From Aedoeadaptatus ivorii (GTDB lineage: Bacteria > Bacillota > Clostridia > Tissierellales > Peptoniphilaceae): a DNA stretch of 64,000 nucleotides. Positions 8,821 through 15,415 of this stretch are shown piece after piece. The notes beneath the pieces were generated by a model. The model saw only the letters and a list, made by a program, of their open reading frames with translations. It did no database searches and was not told the DNA's origin. The DNA is taken from positions 522,001-586,000 of the forward strand of contig NZ_LR134523.1 of assembly GCF_900638585.1 (NCBI RefSeq), in the 5' to 3' direction. Position 1 is the stretch's first letter, and every line of letters begins with the position of its first letter. The position numbers were made by a program, and so were the translations under genes.

Positions 8821-9159
8821 ATGAAAAAGCACGGGAAGAGAAACACGATACCGAGAAAAACGGCATATATAACCTTTGCGGTGGTCGTCTTCCTCTGTGC
8901 GGCCATCTCCTTGAATACGTATAGGGAGGCGCGATCCCGAGAGGCGCTTTTGGAAGAAAACAGAAAACGCATTCAGACATTGTCGAAGGACATCAAGCAG
9001 ACCGGTACGGAAATTCGAAACAGCGACACCGCGGAATTCGCAGAAAAAGTGGCCCGGGAAGATCTGGGCATGGTCAAGCCGAGAGAAGTGATCTATATCG
9101 ACAAGGATCGGGATCGCGACAACTCTCGCGACAAGAATATTGAGGAGGACAGAAAATAA
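8821..9159 (+). CDS. divIC: Septum formation initiator, FtsB/DivIC family
   Basis: A 112-aa bitopic membrane protein: short basic cytoplasmic N-terminus, one membrane helix at about residues 14-30, then a coiled-coil (EALLEENRKRIQTLSKDI) and the family's C-terminal segment (EFAEKVAREDLGMVKPREVIYID). It should join FtsL and DivIB in the divisome. The charged tail, rich in Asp and Arg, is low-complexity. SD AGGTGG lies eight bases before the ATG. Context before the S1 protein and tilS supports the call. Confidence 0.88.
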   Translation: MKKHGKRNTIPRKTAYITFAVVVFLCAAISLNTYREARSREALLEENRKRIQTLSKDIKQTGTEIRNSDTAEFAEKVAREDLGMVKPREVIYIDKDRDRDNSRDKNIEEDRK

Positions 9160-9162
9160 CAT

Positions 9163-9573
9163 ATGGCAGTGGAAGTAGGCAGCATTTTAGACGGCGTGGT
9201 CACCGGCATCGTAAAGTTCGGTGCATTCGTTCAGCTCGACGACGCGCATAGCGGATTGGTACATATCTCGGAGATTTCCGACGAGTACGTCAAGGAGGTA
9301 TCCGATCACCTTTCCAAGGGCATGAAGGTCAAAGTCAAGGTTTTGAACATCGAGTCGGACGGAAAGATCGCCTTGAGCATCAAACAGGCACAACCGAAGT
9401 CGGCCAACAAAAGACCGCTTCCCCAGGCGGTTACCTTAAGTCGCGAAGTGCATAAATCCGATGCCACCAGCTTCGACGATATGCTGAACAAGTTTATGAA
9501 GGTCAGCAACGAAAAGATCGAAAGCGCAAAACAACGCAGAAATGTACGACAGGGCAAGACGAAGAGAAGATAA
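9163..9573 (+). CDS. S1 RNA-binding domain protein (YabR / general stress protein 13 type)
   Basis: 136 aa with one N-terminal S1 domain at residues 1-75 (VGSILDGVVTGIVKFGAFVQL, GLVHISEIS, KVKVKVLNIE, KIALSIKQ), then a linker and a basic C-terminal tail. Its gene follows divIC by three bases as yabR does in Bacillus. The protein probably binds ribosomes or RNA; its exact role is not known. The SD GAGGAGG lies within the end of divIC. Confidence 0.9.
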   Translation: MAVEVGSILDGVVTGIVKFGAFVQLDDAHSGLVHISEISDEYVKEVSDHLSKGMKVKVKVLNIESDGKIALSIKQAQPKSANKRPLPQAVTLSREVHKSDATSFDDMLNKFMKVSNEKIESAKQRRNVRQGKTKRR

Positions 9574-9576
9574 AAA

Positions 9577-9603
9577 GGCGCCGCGCTGCGGCGTTATTTT
9601 TTT
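9577..9603 (+). terminator. Intrinsic terminator after the S1-domain gene
   Basis: CGCCGC GCT GCGGCG stem-loop followed by TTATTTTTTT. tilS starts 15 bases downstream. Confidence 0.75.
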
Positions 9604-9617
9604 GAACGGGGGCGAAA

Positions 9618-10907
9618 ATGGACGAGATTTTTGCGAAATATATCGGGCCGGAGGATGCGGTCCTCGTCGCCCTCTCCGGCGGGCCGGATTCGGTATATCT
9701 GCTCGATCGCCTGCGGGCGTATCGGAGCGGCTGTCCTTTTTTGCTGGAGGCGGCACATCTGCATCACGGACTCCGAGAGGAGGCGGAGGAGGACCTCTCT
9801 TTCGTGCGCGATCTGTGCGATCGGTGGCAGATCCCCCTCTATGTCGAACGCGCGGATGTTTCGGCCTACGCCCGAGCGGCGCATTTGGGGATCGAAGAAG
9901 CGGGGCGCGTATTGCGCTACGATTTTTTGCGCCGGCACAAGCGCCCGGGCGGCATGATTGCCCTGGGCCATCACCTCGACGACCAGGCGGAGACGCTCCT
10001 CTTTCGGCTGATTCGCGGCACGGGACCGGAGGGCATGGTCGGCATGCGCGTGCGGGAAGGGGATCTCTTTCGGCCGCTGCTTTTTACCAGAAAAGCCGAG
10101 ATCATCGCCTATCTCGAGGCGGCGAATATCCCTTATGTCACAGATGCCACCAATGAAGCGCCGATCTATGCGAGAAACAAGATTCGGCTCGAGATTCTGC
10201 CGGCGGCGGAATCGATCAACGAAGGATTTGTCGAGAGCCTGGAGCGCTTTCGTCGCATGATACAGGCCGATGCGGAATACTTGCGCGCGGCGGCGCATAC
10301 AGAGTTTCATCGCCTCGCAATGTGTAAGAGAGAGGGATTGTTTCTTTCGAAGGCGGTCTTCGATCTGCCGGCCTCCCTCGCCGATCGCGTACTCAGAATG
10401 GCGGCCGAGAAAATGCGGGGCGATCTTCAGAATATCGGTTACGAACATATTCGCTCCCTTTACGGCCTAAGGGATGCCGAGAGCGGAAAGGGTATAGATC
10501 TACCGGGCGTGCGCATTCGCAGTTCCTACGACGCACTGGTCTTTGAACGGCAGGATCAATATGCAGCGCCGACACAAGTCGTGCCTTTGAAAGACGGAGC
10601 GGCGACCTTCGACGGGCACCGGTTTTTTATCACAGAAGATAGGCATCTGCCCTGTGTGTATATTCGCGATCCCGGAGATATTCGGATTCGCACCCGTCGT
10701 CCCGGCGACCGCATCGCCATACGGGGCGGCATGAAGAAAATAAAAGACGTCTTTATCGACGCAAAGATCGACCGAGGCCTGAGAGATCGCTGGCCTCTGG
10801 TCGTCGAAGGAGAAGAAGTGGTATGGGTCCCGGGACTCAGAAAGGCATATAGACAGGAGGAAAAAGGATGGAAAAAGCTCGCATGGCGTCCATCGAAAAA
10901 GGCGTAG
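9618..10907 (+). CDS. tilS: tRNA(Ile)-lysidine synthase
   Basis: Converts C34 of tRNA-Ile(CAU) to lysidine using ATP and lysine, so the tRNA reads AUA. The 429-aa protein has the N-type ATP pyrophosphatase P-loop SGGPDS near residue 20, the HLHHGLREEAEED and GHHLDDQAETLLFRLIRG motifs, and the C-terminal TilS domain (IRTRRPGDRI). The 3' end overlaps hpt by 40 bases. ATG 9618 is preceded by GGGGGC, a modest SD. The adjacent hpt and ftsH complete the conserved block. Confidence 0.95.
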   Translation: MDEIFAKYIGPEDAVLVALSGGPDSVYLLDRLRAYRSGCPFLLEAAHLHHGLREEAEEDLSFVRDLCDRWQIPLYVERADVSAYARAAHLGIEEAGRVLRYDFLRRHKRPGGMIALGHHLDDQAETLLFRLIRGTGPEGMVGMRVREGDLFRPLLFTRKAEIIAYLEAANIPYVTDATNEAPIYARNKIRLEILPAAESINEGFVESLERFRRMIQADAEYLRAAAHTEFHRLAMCKREGLFLSKAVFDLPASLADRVLRMAAEKMRGDLQNIGYEHIRSLYGLRDAESGKGIDLPGVRIRSSYDALVFERQDQYAAPTQVVPLKDGAATFDGHRFFITEDRHLPCVYIRDPGDIRIRTRRPGDRIAIRGGMKKIKDVFIDAKIDRGLRDRWPLVVEGEEVVWVPGLRKAYRQEEKGWKKLAWRPSKKA

Positions 10908-11431
10908 GCGAAGTGTTGGTCTCGAGAGAAGAGATCGACGAAGCGGTGGCGCGCATCGGCAAAGCGGTCACCGAAGACTTTCAGGGCGAAGATTTGGTGG
11001 TGATCGGCATCTTAAAGGGCGCGGTGGCGTTTATGGCGGATTTGATGCAGGCGATCGATTTGCCCCTCGAGATCGATTTTATGGCGGTATCCAGCTACGG
11101 CACCTCCACCACTTCTACGGGAGAAGTGCGCATCCTAAAGGATTTGGAGTGCACGGTAGAGGGCAGAAGCGTGTTGATCGTTGAGGACATCATCGACACG
11201 GGAATCACTTTGAGTTATTTAAGCAAGGTGATGGAAAGCCGCGGCGCAAAGCGGGTTTCCATCGCGGCCCTTCTTACCAAGCCCGCCCGCAGGGAGCGCG
11301 CCGTGCAGGTGGACTATGTGGGGTATGAAGTCGAGGACAAATTCGTCGTGGGCTACGGCATCGACTACGCCGAAAAATATCGAAATCTCCCCTATGTCGG
11401 TGCACTGAAACCTTCCGAATACGAAAAGTAA
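10868..11431 (+). CDS. hpt: Hypoxanthine phosphoribosyltransferase
   Basis: Purine salvage enzyme converting hypoxanthine or guanine and PRPP to IMP or GMP. The 187-aa protein has the PRPP-binding motif VEDIIDTGITL, the GILKGA loop, the SSYGTSTTSTG flexible loop and FVVGYGIDY. ATG 10868 with AGGAGG inside the 3' end of tilS gives a slightly long N-terminus; the in-frame ATG at 10883 (MASIEKG) is a possible shorter start. Overlap with tilS suggests translational coupling. Confidence 0.95.
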   Translation: MEKARMASIEKGVGEVLVSREEIDEAVARIGKAVTEDFQGEDLVVIGILKGAVAFMADLMQAIDLPLEIDFMAVSSYGTSTTSTGEVRILKDLECTVEGRSVLIVEDIIDTGITLSYLSKVMESRGAKRVSIAALLTKPARRERAVQVDYVGYEVEDKFVVGYGIDYAEKYRNLPYVGALKPSEYEK

Positions 11432-11448
11432 TAGAACTCCCCATTTTG

Positions 11449-11457
11449 TGGTATACT
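11449..11457 (+). promoter_or_regulatory. Probable extended -10 promoter for ftsH
   Basis: TGgTATACT with the hexamer at 11452-11457, 34 bases before the ftsH start; no convincing -35. Confidence 0.5.
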
Positions 11458-11490
11458 GTTTTTTAACGAACAAAAAGGAGGGTTCTTATA

Positions 11491-13398
11491 TTGAATAGAA
11501 AATGGAGCGGAGTCGCCTTTTATCTGGTGCTTCTCGCCATGTTGCTCTTCGGCATTTTTTACATGAAACCTTCTCAGAAATCGTCCGAAGAGATCAGCTA
11601 CACAAAATTAATTGAAGAAATCGACAACAAACAAGTCGAGTCCATAGATGTAAAGGGATCGGAAGCCGTGGTCTCGAAAAAAGGCGATACGATCGTGCGG
11701 GCGCAAATCCCGCCGATGGTTTGGGATTCATTTTATGAAAACCACCTGAAGGCGCCGGTGGAAGCGGGCGAGATCACCCTCTCCGCCACGCCGGTCTCCG
11801 AGGGCGGATCGACCATCGCCGGCTTTTTGCCGACCTTTTTGGTGATGCTCTTTATGGGCTATATCTTCTTCAGCATTATGAAGTCCCAGCAGGGCGCCGG
11901 CGGCCGCATGATGAATTTCGGCAAGAGCCGGGCGCGCGTCGTCGAAGAAAAAGACGGAAAGACTATCACCTTCGACGATGTGGCGGGATTGGAAGAAGAA
12001 AAGGAAGAACTTTCTGAGATCGTAGAGTTCTTGAAAAATCCCAAAAAGTTCACGACTATGGGCGCGCGCATCCCCAAGGGCGTGCTTTTGGTGGGACCGC
12101 CGGGAACCGGAAAGACGTATCTTTCCAAGTCGGTGGCGGGCGAAGCCAAGGTGCCTTTTTATATTATGAGCGGTTCGGACTTCGTAGAAATGTATGTTGG
12201 CGTCGGCGCGAGCCGCGTGCGGGATCTCTTTGAGACGGCAAAGAAGAATGCGCCCTGCATTATCTTTATCGACGAAATCGATGCCGTGGGGCGCCGCCGG
12301 GGCGCGGGCCTCGGTGGCGGGCACGACGAGCGCGAGCAGACCTTAAACCAGCTCCTCGTCGAGATGGACGGCTTCGGCACCAATGAAGGGGTCATCGTGA
12401 TGGCGGCTACGAACCGGGCGGACATTCTCGACCCGGCGCTGTTGCGCCCCGGTCGCTTCGACCGGCAGATCTACGTGGGATTGCCAGACGTGCGGGCGCG
12501 GGAGGAGATTTTAAAGCTCCACGGCCGCAAAAAGCCGTTGGCGGACGATGTGGATATGCGCATCGTGGCCAAGCGCACGCCCGGATTTACACCGGCAGAT
12601 CTGGAAAATCTGATGAACGAGTCCGCGCTATTGGCGGCGCGAGAAAATCATAAAAAGATTCCCATGTCCGTCATCAACGAAGCCAGCATCAAAGTCATAG
12701 CAGGCCCTGCTAAGAAGAGTTCCGTCATCCAAGAAAAAGAGCGCAAGCTCACGGCGGTACACGAAGCGGGGCACGCGGTGGTATCGCGCCTTTTACCGGA
12801 ACACGACCCCGTGCATATGATCACGATTATTCCCCGGGGACAAGCGGGCGGTTTTACGGCCTATTTGCCGGAGGACGACATTCTGCACTTCACCACCAAG
12901 ACCGAGATGACCCACCGATTGGTGAGCCTCTTGGGCGGAAGGGTCGCAGAGGCTTTGGTACTCGACGACATCTCCACCGGGGCGAGTAACGATATAGAGC
13001 GCGCTACGGCCATCGCCCGGGAGATGGTGACCAAATACGGCATGAGCGAAAAGATTGGCACGTTGAGCTACGGCAGCGATTCCGAATCGGTATTTTTGGG
13101 CCGGGATCTCAGTCATACCAAGGATTATTCCGAAGAGGTGGCGGCGGAAATCGACGAGGAAATGCGCCGCATTATCGGCGAAGCCTACGATAAGGCCTCC
13201 TCGCTCTTAAAATCCCATATGGATACCCTTCTGCGCGTATCCGATGCACTACTGGATCGGGAAACCATCAGCGGCAAGGAATTTGAAATCCTCTTTAACG
13301 GCGGTTCGCTGAAAGCTGACCCCTACGGAAGCGGAGAGAAAATCGAACAATCCGAACTTTCGGAGGAAGCGGAAGAAGCGCTGGAAGATAATAAATAG
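11491..13398 (+). CDS. ftsH: ATP-dependent zinc metalloprotease FtsH
   Basis: Membrane-bound AAA protease for quality control of membrane and regulatory proteins. The start is TTG at 11491 with AAGGAGGG nine bases upstream. The 635-aa protein has an N-terminal membrane helix (about 8-25), an extracytoplasmic region, a second helix (about 111-130), the AAA domain with Walker A GPPGTGKT at 202-209, Walker [12 protein letters not shown] and second region of homology [19 protein letters not shown], and the M41 protease with HEAGH zinc motif at 424-428. The last residues are acidic. A terminator follows. Confidence 0.97.
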   Translation: MNRKWSGVAFYLVLLAMLLFGIFYMKPSQKSSEEISYTKLIEEIDNKQVESIDVKGSEAVVSKKGDTIVRAQIPPMVWDSFYENHLKAPVEAGEITLSATPVSEGGSTIAGFLPTFLVMLFMGYIFFSIMKSQQGAGGRMMNFGKSRARVVEEKDGKTITFDDVAGLEEEKEELSEIVEFLKNPKKFTTMGARIPKGVLLVGPPGTGKTYLSKSVAGEAKVPFYIMSGSDFVEMYVGVGASRVRDLFETAKKNAPCIIFIDEIDAVGRRRGAGLGGGHDEREQTLNQLLVEMDGFGTNEGVIVMAATNRADILDPALLRPGRFDRQIYVGLPDVRAREEILKLHGRKKPLADDVDMRIVAKRTPGFTPADLENLMNESALLAARENHKKIPMSVINEASIKVIAGPAKKSSVIQEKERKLTAVHEAGHAVVSRLLPEHDPVHMITIIPRGQAGGFTAYLPEDDILHFTTKTEMTHRLVSLLGGRVAEALVLDDISTGASNDIERATAIAREMVTKYGMSEKIGTLSYGSDSESVFLGRDLSHTKDYSEEVAAEIDEEMRRIIGEAYDKASSLLKSHMDTLLRVSDALLDRETISGKEFEILFNGGSLKADPYGSGEKIEQSELSEEAEEALEDNK

Positions 13399-13403
13399 AG
13401 CAT

Positions 13404-13440
13404 AAAAAAGAACATGCCGAAGGCGGTATGTTCTTTTTTT
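13404..13440 (+). terminator. Intrinsic terminator after ftsH
   Basis: AAAAAAGAACATGCCG / CGGTATGTTCTTTTTTT hairpin with an AAGG loop and a long T-run. Confidence 0.9.
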
Positions 13441-13496
13441 GTACAAAAAATGAGAACGCCGCGGACGAAGATAGATCAAAATATTTAGATTTGACA

Positions 13497-13525
13497 TTGA
13501 CAGAGAGGCGTAAAAATCGTATACT
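13497..13525 (+). promoter_or_regulatory. Sigma-A promoter of the ars operon
   Basis: Perfect TTGACA (13497-13502), 17-bp spacer, TATACT (13520-13525). A second overlapping TTGACA occurs at 13491-13496. The ArsR-type palindrome starts seven bases after the -10. Confidence 0.85.
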
Positions 13526-13531
13526 CATTAC

Positions 13532-13547
13532 ATCAATATATATTGAT
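13532..13547 (+). promoter_or_regulatory. Putative ArsR operator 1
   Basis: Perfect 16-bp palindrome ATCAATATATATTGAT between the -10 and the arsR start, of the ATCAA-N6-TTGAT form expected for an ArsR/SmtB-family dimer. Binding here would block initiation and give autoregulation. The same ATCAA-N6-TTGAT core recurs at 13878. Confidence 0.75.
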
Positions 13548-13560
13548 ATGAGGTGATATC

Positions 13561-13842
13561 GTGGAAGAATACAAGGAGATCGCCAAGATCTTTAAGGCAT
13601 TCTGTGACGAGCGCAGATTGGCGATTTTGGATTTGTTGCGCTCAGGGGAGGAATGTTCCTGCGTGCTATTGGAGCATTTGCCGCTCACCCAGTCCGGTCT
13701 TTCGTATCACATGAAGATTTTGACGGAATCCGGCATCGTCGTCGGCCGCCAAGAGGGCAGGTGGACCTATTACCGCATCTCCGAAGCGGGCAGAGAAGCT
13801 GCCATAGAGGTGCTGATGCAGTTGACGCAATCCGAGGAATAG
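13561..13842 (+). CDS. arsR: ArsR/SmtB family arsenic-responsive repressor
   Basis: A 93-aa winged-helix repressor starting at GTG 13561 behind GAGGTGATATC. The segment GEECSCVLLEHL places two cysteines in the helix where ArsR proteins bind As(III) (ELCVC-like), and the recognition helix LTQSGLSYHMKIL is typical. Directly followed by arsC and acr3, which defines the likely inducer. It should repress from the palindromes at 13532 and probably 13876. Sensing of As(III) rather than another thiophilic ion is inferred from context and the paired cysteines. Confidence 0.92.
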   Translation: MEEYKEIAKIFKAFCDERRLAILDLLRSGEECSCVLLEHLPLTQSGLSYHMKILTESGIVVGRQEGRWTYYRISEAGREAAIEVLMQLTQSEE

Positions 13843-13867
13843 CCATCCCAAAGGATGGCTGCTTTTT
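13841..13867 (+). terminator. Hairpin with short T-run between arsR and arsC (attenuator-like)
   Basis: AGCCATCC CAAA GGATGGCT stem overlapping the arsR stop, followed by GC and five T. It could lower expression of arsC-acr3 relative to arsR, or serve as a processing barrier. Confidence 0.55.
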
Positions 13868-13875
13868 CATCCGAT

Positions 13876-13895
13876 ACATCAAAAAACATTGATGT
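13876..13895 (+). promoter_or_regulatory. Putative ArsR operator 2, upstream of arsC
   Basis: ACATCAA AAAACA TTGATGT: seven-base arms with a six-base spacer, sharing the ATCAA-N6-TTGAT core of the first operator. AT-rich sequence follows but no convincing promoter was recognised beside it. Confidence 0.55.
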
Positions 13896-13920
13896 GTAAA
13901 TATATATATTGGAGGTAGCT

Positions 13921-14337
13921 ATGAAAACAAAAGTCGCATTTATCTGCGTACACAATTCTTGTCGAAGTCAAATTGCCGAGGCATTGGCCAAAAAATTCGG
14001 CGGAGATCGGTTGGAGGTATACTCCGCCGGTACCGAGGTCAAAGGATCGATCAATCCCGATGCCGTTCGCCTGATGCGCTCGGTCTACGGCATCGATATG
14101 CAAAAAGAACAGAGACCGAAGACGATTTCAGAAATCCCCGCCGTCGATCTCGTGATTACGATGGGGTGCAATGTCGTATGTCCCGTATTGGATTACGATT
14201 ATGTCGCGTACGATTGGGACTTGGACGATCCGACGGGCAAGGACGATGCCGCCTTTATAGAGACTATGCGGACGATCGAAAAAAAGGTGAAGGATCTCGT
14301 CGAAGCGGTGGAAACGGGGGCCGAATATGCAGGATAA
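13921..14337 (+). CDS. arsC: Arsenate reductase, low-molecular-weight phosphatase fold
   Basis: Reduces As(V) to As(III) for export. The 138-aa protein begins with the phosphatase-like loop CVHNSCR (C-x5-R) carrying the nucleophilic cysteine, followed by the TMGCNVVCP segment with two further cysteines and the DWDLDDPTGK motif, all seen in the thioredoxin-coupled ArsC branch. ATG 13921 is preceded by TTGGAGG; the upstream TTG at 13909 is that SD. The gene overlaps acr3 by 11 bases. Confidence 0.93.
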   Translation: MKTKVAFICVHNSCRSQIAEALAKKFGGDRLEVYSAGTEVKGSINPDAVRLMRSVYGIDMQKEQRPKTISEIPAVDLVITMGCNVVCPVLDYDYVAYDWDLDDPTGKDDAAFIETMRTIEKKVKDLVEAVETGAEYAG

Positions 14338-15361
14338 GGGTATCGGATTTTTTGAACGCCATCTCACCATCTGGGTCTTACTCTGTATGGCAATCGGCGT
14401 TGCCATCGGACGCTTTATTCCCGAAATCCCCGCCGCATTGGGTCGCCTGGAGTTCTATAATGTATCGGTGCCGACGGCGATTTTACTGTGGATTATGATC
14501 TATCCTATGATGTTAAAGATCGACTTTGGGAGTATTCGAGAGATCGGGAAAAATCCCCAAGGGCTTTGGATTACCTGGATCGCCAATTGGATCGTAAAGC
14601 CGTTTACCATGTATTTTATCGCAAAATTTTTTTTCTTCGGCATCTATCGCAACTTGGATCCGGCCGTCGCCTCCCAATACTTGGCGGGCGCGGTACTCTT
14701 GGGAGCCGCACCCTGTACGGCGATGGTGTTTGTCTGGAGTAAGCTTACGAGGGGAAATCCCGCCTATACCTTGGTGCAAGTGGCATCGAACGATCTGATT
14801 TTATTGTTTGCCTATGTGCCCATCGTGAGTTTTTTATTGAAGGTCGGCGATATCGCAATCCCCCGAGAAACGCTGATTCTGTCGATTCTTCTGTTTATCG
14901 TCGCGCCTCTGGGATTCAGCTACCTGACGCGCCGGTATCTGTTACGGCATAAGGGCGAGGATTATTTAAATGAGCGATTAATTCCCGCTTTTGACAAATA
15001 CACGATGGTGGGGTTGCTCCTCACATTGGTGATTATTTTTTCCTTCCAAGGGGATACGATTATCGCAGAACCGCTGAATATTCTGCGCATAGCCGTTCCG
15101 TTGATCTTACAGACTATTTTAATCTTCGGTCTGACCTTTTATGCCGCCTATCGGGCGAAGTTGCCGTATTCCGTCGCCGCGCCCTGCGGCATGATCGGGG
15201 CCTCTAATTTCTTTGAGCTCGCAGTCGCCGTCGCGATCTCGCTATTCGGCCTCGCATCCGGCGCCACGCTTGCCACCGTGGTGGGCGTCTTGGTAGAGGT
15301 GCCGGTGATGCTGTTGCTCGTTCGCATTGCCAACGCATTACAAGACAGGTTTGCCGCATAG
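14327..15361 (+). CDS. acr3: Arsenite efflux carrier, ACR3 family
   Basis: Exports As(III) across the cytoplasmic membrane. The 344-aa protein is strongly hydrophobic with about ten predicted membrane helices and carries the ACR3 hallmark GAAPCTAMVFVWS, whose cysteine is essential in the family, plus the GASNFFELAVA stretch. It overlaps the end of arsC, so the two are translationally linked. Although such genes are often called arsB, the sequence matches ACR3 and not the ArsB/NhaD type. Confidence 0.93.
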   Translation: MQDKGIGFFERHLTIWVLLCMAIGVAIGRFIPEIPAALGRLEFYNVSVPTAILLWIMIYPMMLKIDFGSIREIGKNPQGLWITWIANWIVKPFTMYFIAKFFFFGIYRNLDPAVASQYLAGAVLLGAAPCTAMVFVWSKLTRGNPAYTLVQVASNDLILLFAYVPIVSFLLKVGDIAIPRETLILSILLFIVAPLGFSYLTRRYLLRHKGEDYLNERLIPAFDKYTMVGLLLTLVIIFSFQGDTIIAEPLNILRIAVPLILQTILIFGLTFYAAYRAKLPYSVAAPCGMIGASNFFELAVAVAISLFGLASGATLATVVGVLVEVPVMLLLVRIANALQDRFAA

Positions 15362-15371
15362 ATCCCCACAA

Positions 15372-15407
15372 AAAAACGCCTCGATGTTTTCGCATCGGGG
15401 CGTTTTT
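15372..15407. terminator. Bidirectional terminator between acr3 and the M16 peptidase gene
   Basis: AAAAACGCC-T-CGATG / CATCG-G-GGCGTTTTT hairpin with a TTTTCG loop; A-rich and T-rich flanks serve both converging genes. Confidence 0.85.
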
Positions 15408-15415
15408 GTTTCGCG

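Noticed and set aside
13561-15361. The ars operon as a recently acquired mobile island
   Set aside because: No transposase, integrase, tRNA or flanking repeat was found; codon use and base composition look similar to the neighbours.
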